Assembly: GCF_003716875.1 (NCBI RefSeq) | Contig: NZ_CP033077.1 | Location: forward strand, 620,001 to 684,000 | Source: Vibrio zhugei | Lineage (GTDB): Bacteria > Pseudomonadota > Gammaproteobacteria > Enterobacterales > Vibrionaceae | Length of the DNA: 64,000 nucleotides | Direction of reading: 5' to 3' | Shown: positions 9,697 through 18,023 of the stretch, piece by piece | How positions within the stretch are numbered: the first letter of the stretch is position 1 | Layout: each line of letters starts with the position of its first letter | Notes under the pieces: model-generated | The model's database searches: none | Told to the model about the DNA's origin: nothing | Seen by the model: only the letters and a program-made list of their open reading frames with translations | Program-made: the position numbers and the translations under genes

Positions 9697-10998
9697 CTAA
9701 TTTGACTTGCTCACCATAATATCGAGAATCTGAACGTCGGTTTGCATCATTGAACCGTTCGCTAACGCCGATAAATTGGCAATCGAGTCATCAACATCAT
9801 TGGCGACAATGCCCTCTTGCCCAGACACAAAATGATGGTCTATCGCCATCATAGCCGCTTTTAATGCCGAGCTCGCTGAGGAGGAGACTTTCATCGCACA
9901 AGCCGTTTTCGCTCCATCACAAATCACCCCTGCCACATCGCCAATCATACTCCCAACGGCATGACTGATTTGCGCGTAGTCACCTCCGAGTAAGTGGGTG
10001 ATCCCAGCCGTCGCTCCCATGCCAGCGGTCGTCGCACCGCATAATGCCGATAACTTATGCTGCTGGGCTTTGATGTAAATCGCCAGTAATTGAGATAAGG
10101 TCAACGCTCGCAGTTGCTGCTCACGGTCGGCATTGAGAAATTGCCCTGTGACGACGACAGGCATGGTCGCCGCGATGCCTTGATTACCCGAGCCAGAGTT
10201 GCTCATCGCAGGCTTCATTGCGCCATCCATCCGCGCATCAGACGCCGCCGCGGTGCGAATCAAAACATCCGTCATTAAATCTTTAGAAAGCAGGCCTCTC
10301 TCCACATTACGCTGCAAAGTCGCGCCAATCTGTAACCCATACTCGCCACTCAGGCCTTCTTGTGATAACGCGTCATTCAACTGTTGCGCTTTTTCAATAA
10401 ATTCAATTTGTTCAAGTGGCACGTGCATGGCAAAGTCATAAATATCTTGAGCTTTTGCCTCCAACATCACGCCGGTGCGTTCTGACCCGTGACTGGACTC
10501 ATCTGACGATGGTGCGGCGGCTTGATAGGTGGTTAAGCCATTTTCGACGATGGACACAACATGAGTATGGGTATCGGCAATGGTGACGGTGACGCTGTGA
10601 TGACCATCACTTACAGTGACTTGCGCGTACAATATGTGTGACACAGGGGCAACCTTAACTGAGACAGCCTCATTGGCTAACCACTGCTTCGCCTGTTTCA
10701 CATCATCAGGCGTCACGTTTGCCAACACTTCTAGTTCAGCGCTCGGGTCGCCAGCAATCGCCCCCAAGGCCGCTGCAATGGGTAACCCGACCATACCTGT
10801 GCCCGGAATACCGACGCCCATGCCGTTTTTCATCAAATTGGGAGACACCGCCACGACAATGTATTGTGGCTTCTTCCCCAGTCGCTGCGTGGCCATTGCC
10901 GCGGCTAATGCGACCGATACAGGTTCCGTGCAGCCGAGCGCAGGAACGACTTCTTGATGCAGTACTTGAATGAATGGCGACCAAAATTGTGTGTTCAT
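9697..10998 (-). CDS. cyuA: L-cysteine desulfidase-type protein CyuA (UPF0597/YhaM family)
   Basis: Predicted Fe-S enzyme degrading L-cysteine to pyruvate, ammonia and sulfide (L-serine ammonia-lyase alpha-like fold). The cluster cysteines are visible in LGCTEPVSVALA near the N terminus, SALCGATTAGMGA, and ICDGAKTACAMK. Glycine-rich GMGVGIPGTGMVGLP and SGSGNQGI are characteristic. The ATG at 10998 (MNTQFWSPF) gives 433 residues, the family length; the open frame extends 15 codons further without reason to use them. In E. coli the gene lies beside a transporter and regulator (cyuP, cyuR); neither is here, so it is a stand-alone copy. Its role in removing excess cysteine would complement the nearby cys genes. 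Confidence 0.88.
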   Translation of the reverse strand: MNTQFWSPFIQVLHQEVVPALGCTEPVSVALAAAMATQRLGKKPQYIVVAVSPNLMKNGMGVGIPGTGMVGLPIAAALGAIAGDPSAELEVLANVTPDDVKQAKQWLANEAVSVKVAPVSHILYAQVTVSDGHHSVTVTIADTHTHVVSIVENGLTTYQAAAPSSDESSHGSERTGVMLEAKAQDIYDFAMHVPLEQIEFIEKAQQLNDALSQEGLSGEYGLQIGATLQRNVERGLLSKDLMTDVLIRTAAASDARMDGAMKPAMSNSGSGNQGIAATMPVVVTGQFLNADREQQLRALTLSQLLAIYIKAQQHKLSALCGATTAGMGATAGITHLLGGDYAQISHAVGSMIGDVAGVICDGAKTACAMKVSSSASSALKAAMMAIDHHFVSGQEGIVANDVDDSIANLSALANGSMMQTDVQILDIMVSKSN

Positions 10999-11234
10999 AG
11001 AATCCCTACCCAAGAGGACAACAGTGCGGTAATGAGATCCCACTATAGCGTGCGCTAGGAATAATTAATTTGCCAAATTTGCTCTATTTTTAAATATAAG
11101 TAGAAAGTATTTTTATTATAAAGCGATTATATAAAAATATATTTTCATTAGGTGTGACGGAAGCCAAAATCGCCCGTGTTCAGGATGAGAGCATCCGACA
11201 GGGAAAGAACCGTCATATATTCAGAGATAAAAAA

Positions 11235-11259
11235 AGAGCCGTGATACTCTCACGGCTCT
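11235..11259 (-). terminator. Terminator of ybiT
   Basis: AGAGCCGTGA and TCACGGCTCT form a 10-bp stem over TACTC; on the - strand seven T residues follow. Confidence 0.88.
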
Positions 11260-11292
11260 TGTTCACAAATGTGTCAGGATGACTGGCAAAAC

Positions 11293-12888
11293 TTAACCAA
11301 TCAAACCTTGCTTCGCGAGGTACTCATCGTAAGTTCCATGGAAGTCATTCACACCTTCTTCGGTGATTTCAATGATTCGCGTTGCAATCGAAGAAACAAA
11401 CTGACGGTCATGAGACACGAACATGAGCGTGCCTTTGTAGTTTTCTAATGCTAGGTTTAATGCTTCGATAGATTCCATATCCATGTGGTTGGTCGGTTCA
11501 TCCATAAGCAAAATATTAGGTCGTTGCATGATAAGTTTACCAAACAGCATACGGCCCTGTTCACCCCCAGATAAGACGGTCACAGACTTTTTAATATCGT
11601 TTTGTGAAAACAACATCCGACCCAAGATACCACGAACGGTTTGCTCATCGTCCCCTTCGTTTTTCCATTGCCCCATCCAATCAAGCAACGTCATCGATTC
11701 ATTAAATTCATGAGCATGGTCTTGCGCGTAGTAACCAATGTTACTGTTTTCTGACCACTTAATGTCACCCGCTTTGGGCGCCATAACGCCGGCAAGAGTA
11801 TTAAGCAAAGTGGACTTACCAATACCGTTTGCACCGATAATCGCAATGCGCTCACCCACTTCAACCATCATATCGACATCGTTAAACAGCATGTTATCGT
11901 CATAACCTTGAGTCAGACCTTTCACTTCCAACGCATTACGGAACAACTCTTTCTCTTGGTCAAAACGGATAAACGGCGATTGACGGCTCGATGGTTTCAC
12001 TTCATCAAGCTGAATTTTATCAATTTGCTTTTGACGTGATGTGGCTTGTTTGGCTTTCGATGCGTTCGCAGAGAAACGGCTCACGAACGTTTTCAGCTCA
12101 GCAATTTGCGCTTTTTTCTTCGCATTGTCTGCCAGCATACGCTCACGCGCTTGCTCCGCAGCAATCATGTATTCATCATAGTTACCGTGGAAAAGACGTA
12201 ATTCGCCGTAATCCAAATCCGCCATGTGCGTACACACAGTGTTAAGGAAGTGACGGTCGTGAGAAATGATGATCATGGTACAGTTACGTGCAAGTAAGAT
12301 TTGCTCTAACCACGCGATAGTGTGCATGTCCAAGTTGTTGGTTGGCTCATCAAGTAGCATGATTTCTGGTTCCGCAAACAACACCTGAGCCAGCAACACA
12401 CGCAGCTTCAGGCCTGGGGCAATTTCACTCATTAAACCATAGTGTTGCTCTTCAGGGATCCCTAAGCCAAGCAATAGCTCTCCGGCACGCGCATCCGCGG
12501 AATAGCCATCCATTTCTGCAAACTCAACCTCTAGGTCGCCCACTCGCATGCCATCTTCGTCCGACATTTCTGGTAGCGAATAAATACGGTCACGTTCTTC
12601 TTTGACTTTCCATAGATCTTTATGACCCATGATCACCGTATCGATCACAGAATAGTTTTCAAATGCAAACTGATCCTGTCCTAACTTCGCCATACGCTCG
12701 TTGGGATCTGTGATCACAGTCCCTGACGATTGTTCCAGTTCACCGCCTAAAATTTTCATAAAGGTCGATTTACCACAACCATTCGCGCCAATAAGGCCGT
12801 AACGGTTGCCATTACCAAATTTTATTGAGATGTTTTCAAATAATGGCTTATCGCCAAATTGCATGGTGATGTTTGCAGTTGATAGCAC
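11293..12888 (-). CDS. ybiT: ABC-F family ATPase YbiT
   Basis: Soluble twin-ATPase protein of the ABC-F family, which acts on ribosomes rather than in membranes. Two nucleotide-binding halves are seen: Walker [10 protein letters not shown] (near residue 38) and GANGIGKST, Walker [12 protein letters not shown] and [11 protein letters not shown], with the linker [28 protein letters not shown] region between (named here as the ABC-F linker). The sequence follows E. coli YbiT throughout, including [13 protein letters not shown] and IGYYAQDH. The chosen start is GTG at 12888 ([12 protein letters not shown]), preceded by TTAGGAT, giving 531 residues against 530 in E. coli. The frame is open another 40 codons upstream, without family support. 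Confidence 0.92.
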   Translation of the reverse strand: MLSTANITMQFGDKPLFENISIKFGNGNRYGLIGANGCGKSTFMKILGGELEQSSGTVITDPNERMAKLGQDQFAFENYSVIDTVIMGHKDLWKVKEERDRIYSLPEMSDEDGMRVGDLEVEFAEMDGYSADARAGELLLGLGIPEEQHYGLMSEIAPGLKLRVLLAQVLFAEPEIMLLDEPTNNLDMHTIAWLEQILLARNCTMIIISHDRHFLNTVCTHMADLDYGELRLFHGNYDEYMIAAEQARERMLADNAKKKAQIAELKTFVSRFSANASKAKQATSRQKQIDKIQLDEVKPSSRQSPFIRFDQEKELFRNALEVKGLTQGYDDNMLFNDVDMMVEVGERIAIIGANGIGKSTLLNTLAGVMAPKAGDIKWSENSNIGYYAQDHAHEFNESMTLLDWMGQWKNEGDDEQTVRGILGRMLFSQNDIKKSVTVLSGGEQGRMLFGKLIMQRPNILLMDEPTNHMDMESIEALNLALENYKGTLMFVSHDRQFVSSIATRIIEITEEGVNDFHGTYDEYLAKQGLIG

Positions 12889-13244
12889 AAGAAATCCTAA
12901 TTGGAGGTCAAAAACATAAAAAGCCATCATAAGTGGCTTGTGAATGTGACCATAATAACAGTTTTTCTTCACGCTATCAGCTCTAATCAGCGCGAACAAA
13001 TGCAACAATTGCGGGTAGAATGGTGGTAAAATATAATAACTTTGTGTTTTTGTTCGATCTTTCTGCCAAAATCTCTCTTATTCAAATATTCGGTTGCTAT
13101 TCTCGGTTGTTTTTTATCTAATAGCCCTACTAGAGAAGGGACTTCAAAACCAAAGCAAGGTTTGCCTGATTCACGTGAAATTGTTGTAATAACGGTTTCT
13201 TATTAAAGTTGTTTAAATCATTAAGTAAAAGGTTGGGACGGTGA
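12889..13244. other. Divergent intergenic region, ybiT and a membrane-protein gene
   Basis: About 356 bases holding the 5' leader of ybiT and the promoter of the gene at 13245. Apart from the AT-rich composition I see no further gene, repeat or clear operator. Confidence 0.5.
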
Positions 13245-13733
13245 ATGTCTGACGTATCCACAAACGCAAGCAATGCGACTTCTGTCATGCAGTCGGTATT
13301 GGATTTTATTAATTCAGGCTGGGGCTATTCAATCGGGGGAATTATCCTGGTTGTAGCGGCTGGCTACTGGGGTGTGCGTAAGCTAAACACGCCAAGCTTC
13401 GTGATCAAGCAGATCCGTAAGCGCAATATGAAAGAGTTGAAAAAACAAGGCGCAGAAAGCAACGAAGCCATGCAAGATATGGATCGCCTACTAGACTCTG
13501 TTGAAAAGTATGCCAACAAACAAGGCATGAAAGGGTCAGAGATGGCAAAATTATTAACGCCATTACAGCAATCTAAATCCAACCCATCAGCAGCCAGCTT
13601 CTATCAGTCAATGGCACACATTGCTAAAAACATTAACGATACTAACCTATCGAACAAGCTGCTGAAAAAAGGCAAACAAGTGAAGTCAAGTTCAGCTTTA
13701 ATGGCCGGCTTACTCAAACGTGCTGGCATTTAA
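13245..13733 (+). CDS. Single-pass membrane protein of unknown function
   Basis: 162 residues, not recognised. A polar N terminus is followed by one hydrophobic segment (about residues 26-45, GYSIGGIILVVAAGYWGV) and then a long basic, probably helical cytoplasmic tail (KQIRKRNMKELKKQ, MDRLLDSVEKYANKQ). The ending LMAGLLKRAGI is distinctive. A G-rich ribosome binding region (GGACGG) precedes the ATG and a strong terminator follows, so it is a monocistronic gene. Function cannot be inferred from the neighbours. Confidence 0.75.
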   Translation: MSDVSTNASNATSVMQSVLDFINSGWGYSIGGIILVVAAGYWGVRKLNTPSFVIKQIRKRNMKELKKQGAESNEAMQDMDRLLDSVEKYANKQGMKGSEMAKLLTPLQQSKSNPSAASFYQSMAHIAKNINDTNLSNKLLKKGKQVKSSSALMAGLLKRAGI

Positions 13734-13756
13734 TTCCAGCAGAGACCTTATACATC

Positions 13757-13787
13757 AACCGGCGCTCATTGAGCGCCGGTTTTTTAT
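13757..13787 (+). terminator. Terminator of the 13245 gene
   Basis: AACCGGCGCTC and GAGCGCCGGTT form an 11-bp stem over a 3-base loop, followed by a T run. Confidence 0.9.
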
Positions 13788-13832
13788 CTGCACTCTTAGA
13801 CCCCGTTCGTTACCCGAGGTAGCGACGGCTTT

Positions 13833-14180
13833 TTAGAAAATCGGCGCATCGTAATCGTAACCTTCATCGGTATACGCTGTGACCATCGCATCCGCAACCA
13901 AGCCATTTTCGTCTGCCACGTGAGCGGCAAAAAAGTCACTGATTTGTTGGCGACGCCCATGGGCCGCCCACGCGTCTCCGTCTTTCCATATTTCATTGAA
14001 GACAATCGGATAATCATTATTCATCGCACTCGGATGGCTGATTTGACGGGTCACCGTATATTGTACGCATCCATCTTCGCGATACGCGTCCGGCTCTAGC
14101 GCTTTCAGTACCTCAAAAAGCTCCGCTTCTTTACCTTCTTTCGGTTTAAATTGTGCAATGACATAAACTTTACTAGACAT
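13833..14180 (-). CDS. Antibiotic-biosynthesis-monooxygenase (ABM) domain protein, YgiN-like
   Basis: 115-residue dimeric alpha/beta-barrel type enzyme of the ABM family, whose members oxidise quinols or other aromatic compounds without a cofactor. Visible features are YVIAQFKPKEGKEAELFEVLKAL, EDGCVQYTV and FNEIWKDGDAWAAHG, in the expected order. The ATG at 14180 has AAGGAAA at good spacing; the frame upstream of it (22 more codons) is not needed. The physiological substrate is not evident from sequence or context. Confidence 0.8.
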   Translation of the reverse strand: MSSKVYVIAQFKPKEGKEAELFEVLKALEPDAYREDGCVQYTVTRQISHPSAMNNDYPIVFNEIWKDGDAWAAHGRRQQISDFFAAHVADENGLVADAMVTAYTDEGYDYDAPIF

Positions 14181-14295
14181 ATAATTTCCTTTGGATTGGA
14201 GAAATAAACGGGATCGGCTCGATGACCGAGTATAAATGAAGGCCACGATAGAGACGTGGTTGTTTGGAAATGCTTCGCCAGAATTGGCCCATCAT

Positions 14296-14589
14296 CTACA
14301 GAAACTTCGCCCTTTCTTCTAGGCACTCATAAGATGCCACTTCAAACTCTCGGCATATCCACGGACGATTTTCGTAAATGGTACACATATAGGTATCTCT
14401 GTCCATCGCAGAGCACCAACCATCTTCTAAACGCAACATGGTCTCACCACCCCATTGATCGCGCTGAATGTGTTGCTCCGGTACGCCCGTGTCAGAAATG
14501 ATCATCACTTCCAAACGACAGCAACACGCCTCACAGTTTGAACACGCCACCTGTTCTGGGGGAAAGTCGTTTTTAATTGGTATATTCAT
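14296..14589 (-). CDS. YkgJ-family cysteine-cluster protein
   Basis: 97-residue protein with a CxxCxxCC arrangement (CSNCEACCCRLE, residues about 16-27) and later Cys in GWCSAM, YMCTIY and WICREF, a pattern of the zinc/iron-chelating domain family UPF0153/YkgJ. The ATG at 14589 (MNIPIKND) follows AAGGGA at proper spacing, better than the upstream start at 14619. Function in the cell is not known. It is oriented away from the metal-type ABC operon that begins at 14.8 kb, an intriguing but unproven association. Confidence 0.82.
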   Translation of the reverse strand: MNIPIKNDFPPEQVACSNCEACCCRLEVMIISDTGVPEQHIQRDQWGGETMLRLEDGWCSAMDRDTYMCTIYENRPWICREFEVASYECLEERAKFL

Positions 14590-14758
14590 GAGTCCCTTAA
14601 GTCGTGGTGATACCAGCATGATACCTGAATTGTCTCGGGATCATAGCGACAATATAAGCCCGTGTTGGCCTGTGACCGATTTCTTACACGGACGCGCGGT
14701 TTGAACTATTTACATTTTGTAACATACTCATCCATCAGAAGATAGCGCATTGATTTAC

Positions 14759-14773
14759 TGTTATGTTATAACA
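14759..14773 (+). promoter_or_regulatory. Candidate Zur (zinc-uptake regulator) operator
   Basis: TGTTAT-GTT-ATAACA fits the gammaproteobacterial Zur core, TGTTAT and ATAACA separated by three bases, with six matched bases on each side. Within it ATGTTATAACAT is a perfect 12-bp palindrome. It lies 36 bases before the ATG of the first gene of the importer operon, where repressor binding would block transcription. The assignment is by eye against the remembered consensus. Confidence 0.6.
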
Positions 14774-14809
14774 TCTGCAAATAATCATTCATCATCAACT
14801 GTGACCGAT

Positions 14810-15637
14810 ATGCTATCGCCCTCTTGTCTTTTAAGTGTGGACAATTTATCTCTTTCTATTGGCTCGACCGAATTGGTCAAGGCCATCAGTTTTCAACTCC
14901 ATCAAGGTGAGCGCGTTTGTTTACTCGGGGCATCCGGATCCGGAAAATCTCTGACTGCACGCGCATTGAGTGGCACCCTGCCGCCAAATACTCGCGTTTC
15001 TGGACAAGTGATGATCAATGATCACGACGTGACTCATCAACCCATTTTACAACGTCCCGCAGCGGGGCGAATCGCCACCATTTTCCAAGACTCCTTCGGC
15101 GCTCTGAATCCACTCATGAGTGTTGGAAAGCAGCTCTCGTTGAGCACTCATGTCCGCTCATACCATCAGTTATCGTCACTGCTTACCCAGATGGGCATTC
15201 CTGATAGTGAGCAATTGTTGTCACGTTTACCCGGTGAATTATCCGGTGGCCAACGTCAAAGGCTGTGTATTGCCTTTGCCTTACTGAGTGGTGCCAACCT
15301 CTTAGTGGCTGACGAGCCGACCACCGCACTGGATGTTCTGAATCAACAACAAGTCATCGATCTGCTGAAACAATGCACCAGTGACCAAGCATGTCATCAC
15401 AGTGAGCACTTACACAGCGCCTCACTGTCTTTACTCTTTATCACCCATGATATTCATGTCGCCGCCCAGTTATGCCAACGTGCCATTGTGCTGTATGACG
15501 GTCAAGTCGTCGAACAGGGGCGCATGGAAGAGGTGCTACTTAACCCACAGCACGCCTATACCAAGCGTTTAGTGGCGGCCGTACAAACTGCTGACTCGCA
15601 TCTTGCTCCCTACACTCACAAGGGGCGGGCAGCATGA
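14810..15637 (+). CDS. Nickel/peptide/opine-type ABC importer ATPase, first subunit (NikD/DppD-like)
   Basis: First ATPase of a four-gene ABC importer. Walker A GASGSGKSL (near residue 38), Q-loop IFQDSFGALNPLMS, signature LSGGQRQRL, Walker B LLVADEPTTALDV, switch FITHDIHVA and the typical end NPQHAYTKRLV. The Q-loop text with ALNP is characteristic of the OppD/DppD/NikD group. The ATG at 14810 (MLSPSCLLSVDN) fits the family start; earlier TTG/GTG codons are possible, and no strong ribosome binding site settles it. It overlaps the next gene by four bases (ATGA). A candidate Zur box lies just upstream, suggesting zinc or zinc-metallophore uptake. Confidence 0.85.
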   Translation: MLSPSCLLSVDNLSLSIGSTELVKAISFQLHQGERVCLLGASGSGKSLTARALSGTLPPNTRVSGQVMINDHDVTHQPILQRPAAGRIATIFQDSFGALNPLMSVGKQLSLSTHVRSYHQLSSLLTQMGIPDSEQLLSRLPGELSGGQRQRLCIAFALLSGANLLVADEPTTALDVLNQQQVIDLLKQCTSDQACHHSEHLHSASLSLLFITHDIHVAAQLCQRAIVLYDGQVVEQGRMEEVLLNPQHAYTKRLVAAVQTADSHLAPYTHKGRAA

Positions 15638-16458
15638 CTCAGTCTCTCCCCTATCTTCGTTTATCACAGGTGACATTTGCGCCGCATGCGACACCGATTA
15701 TCGATAATCTGTCGCTTACCCTTCATGGTACTGAGCGAGTCGGATTGGTCGGTGCCTCCGGCAGTGGTAAATCGACGCTGTTAAAACTGATGTTAGGCTT
15801 ATATCGGCCTCATCAAGGTACCCTACATTGTCAAGATCGCCCTATTCAGGCGCATTTTTGGCAATCGTTAAATTGGTACCGACAGCAAGTGCAGTATATT
15901 CCTCAAGATCCCCATCACTCGCTGCCCCCTAATCAAACGGTGGAGCAAGCCTTAATGGAGCCGAAAAAGCGTTTAACACGCTCCTTGGCGAGCGCTGATG
16001 AATTACGTCGTGCCGTCGAACAGGTGCAATTGTCTGCTCAGGTTTTAAAGCAAACTATTGGCGAATTATCCGGTGGGCAGGCACAACGTATTGCTCTCGC
16101 TCGAGCACTGATGGTCAAACCACAATTTCTACTCGCTGACGAGCCCACCAGCGGGTTGGACCTTCCTTTGCGTGAGCAAATGAAGGCCTTACTTACCGAC
16201 ATTTGTCAACGCCAGCAAATGGGGTTAATGGTCGTCACACACGATATATCGATGGTGGCAGGACTGTGCGATCGACTCTTGGTGATGAATCAAGGTGTCA
16301 TTGTTGAAGATCGCGATACCAATGCAGTCTTGCATGCGCCCCAACACCCGTACACACAAGCGTTATTGGCCGCGGTCCCCTGCATGCCCTGCCATATCCA
16401 GCACCTAAACCATGCACACTCTTTATCCTCTCATTCTTTACAAGGACATGTTTACTGA
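15634..16458 (+). CDS. Nickel/peptide/opine-type ABC importer ATPase, second subunit (NikE/DppF-like)
   Basis: Partner ATPase of the importer, 274 residues. Walker A GASGSGKST, Q-loop YIPQDPHHSLPPNQ, signature LSGGQAQRI, Walker B LLADEPTSGLDL, switch THDISMVAGLC and the terminal HPYTQALLAA typical of OppF/DppF/NikE. It starts inside the stop of the previous gene and its own TGA overlaps the ATG of the binding-protein gene (TGATG), so the operon is tightly coupled. The C-terminal tail after residue 250 is rich in His and Cys (CMPCHIQHLNHAHSLSSH), a possible metal-binding patch; whether this matters is a guess. Confidence 0.85.
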   Translation: MTQSLPYLRLSQVTFAPHATPIIDNLSLTLHGTERVGLVGASGSGKSTLLKLMLGLYRPHQGTLHCQDRPIQAHFWQSLNWYRQQVQYIPQDPHHSLPPNQTVEQALMEPKKRLTRSLASADELRRAVEQVQLSAQVLKQTIGELSGGQAQRIALARALMVKPQFLLADEPTSGLDLPLREQMKALLTDICQRQQMGLMVVTHDISMVAGLCDRLLVMNQGVIVEDRDTNAVLHAPQHPYTQALLAAVPCMPCHIQHLNHAHSLSSHSLQGHVY

Positions 16459-17999
16459 TGAAATTCTCACATTCCAAGATGGGGTCATTAAGCGGCCTGT
16501 TGCTTTTAACTGCCACTCTCACGGGCTGCTTTGATCAATCACAAGAGCAGACCACATCCACTCAGGCAGAGCACGCTCATCATAATGATCGCCTTCGTTT
16601 AGTCATGCTTTTGCCGCCGCGCTCTGGGTTATCCCCGTTAAGTGACGATGCCTTTAAGCTATCGCGTTGGAGCACGGGAGAAACGCTTACCGTATTAGAT
16701 AAAGACGGGCAACTGCAACCAGCACTCGCCACGCAATGGGAACAAGTGACACCAAAACAGTGGCGTTTTGAACTGCGTCGTAACGTCACCTTTCATGATG
16801 GCACGCCATTTAACGCAAAAAGTGTGGTGAATGCGCTCACTACCGCCTCCCTTGCATCGCCGAAGCCAAGAATTCTTGATGGAGTGGACATCACCATTGA
16901 AGCGGATGGTGAACACGCGGTACTCGTCACCAGTAATATCGCCGATCCACTGCTCGCACAGCGACTCACTAGTCCGCAGTTGACGATATTGGCCGCACGT
17001 GCTTATGGCGAAAAGGGGGTGATTAACCCAATTAAAGCCGGGACAGGGCCATTTGTGTTGACGGCGGTCAATGGAACGAGTGGCGCCACCTTAGAGCGCT
17101 ATGATCATTACTGGGGTGAACCTGCACAAGCGCCGGGCATTGATGTCAGCTTTGTGCCTGATGGTGTCGCGCGTGCCGCATCGTTACGTACCGATACCGG
17201 TGATATTGTTGAAGCCATTCCTGTCTCCCAAGCGCCCTTACTGGATCCTGCTCTGGTTCATGAAGTTCCGATGCCGCGTACCAATACCTTATACCTCAAT
17301 ACGCAACATGGCGTGATGAAAGATCCCGCGATGCGGGCGGCGGTGCGTGAAGCGATTCATCGCGACGTCATCGTTAACAATGTGTATGAACAACGCGCCG
17401 ATATTGCGAAAGGATTGCTCGGCCCCGCCCTTCCTTGGGCCGCCAAATTGCGTCAGCCGATTGCCAACCCAACACAAGCAGGAACCCCCAAAGGACAAAC
17501 GATCACCCTTGGCACCTTTACTGACCGAACCGAATTACCGGAGGTGGCGGTATACATCGCTCAGCAATTAACGAAAGCCGGATTCCATGTCAAACAAGAC
17601 GTGCGTGAGTATTCACAAATAGAGTCCGATGCGTTAGCGGGAAAGTTTGATGTGTTCATTCTATCGCGCGCAACGGTATTAGACTCCGGTGACCCTGTCG
17701 CCTACATGTACAGTGACTTTTCTTGTGATGGGTCGTTTAATATTGCTCAACTGTGCCAACCCAAAATTGATGAGGCATTACGCAAAGCAAGTCTACTGCC
17801 CGCTGGACCACAACGACAAAAAGCCATTATGGCTGCAGAACAACTGATTCTTGCAAGCGATGCGGCGATTCCTATGTTGCATGAGCGCGTGATTCAAGGC
17901 GAGTCTCTCAGAGTACGAGACGCACTGCGTGATCCTCGCGAACGAACTCTGATTGACGCCCATACCCACATTGCTCAAGAAAGTACCATCAAACCTTAA
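16458..17999 (+). CDS. Substrate-binding lipoprotein of the nickel/peptide/opine-type importer
   Basis: Family 5 solute-binding protein, 513 residues, with a lipoprotein signal peptide (lipobox LTGC, Cys near residue 24), so it is probably anchored in the outer leaflet of the inner membrane. Typical segments are WSTGETL, PALATQW, ELRRNVTFHDGTPFNAKSVV, GTGPFVL and AMRAAVREAIHRDVI. A His-rich stretch (AEHAHHNDR) lies just after the lipid anchor, as in some metal-binding components. The ligand could be a peptide, nickel or a metal-opine complex such as those bound by CntA proteins; the Zur-like box favours a metal-related one. Confidence 0.85.
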   Translation: MKFSHSKMGSLSGLLLLTATLTGCFDQSQEQTTSTQAEHAHHNDRLRLVMLLPPRSGLSPLSDDAFKLSRWSTGETLTVLDKDGQLQPALATQWEQVTPKQWRFELRRNVTFHDGTPFNAKSVVNALTTASLASPKPRILDGVDITIEADGEHAVLVTSNIADPLLAQRLTSPQLTILAARAYGEKGVINPIKAGTGPFVLTAVNGTSGATLERYDHYWGEPAQAPGIDVSFVPDGVARAASLRTDTGDIVEAIPVSQAPLLDPALVHEVPMPRTNTLYLNTQHGVMKDPAMRAAVREAIHRDVIVNNVYEQRADIAKGLLGPALPWAAKLRQPIANPTQAGTPKGQTITLGTFTDRTELPEVAVYIAQQLTKAGFHVKQDVREYSQIESDALAGKFDVFILSRATVLDSGDPVAYMYSDFSCDGSFNIAQLCQPKIDEALRKASLLPAGPQRQKAIMAAEQLILASDAAIPMLHERVIQGESLRVRDALRDPRERTLIDAHTHIAQESTIKP

Positions 18000-18023
18000 C
18001 GTGATTTGAGATAGCCTTATTCT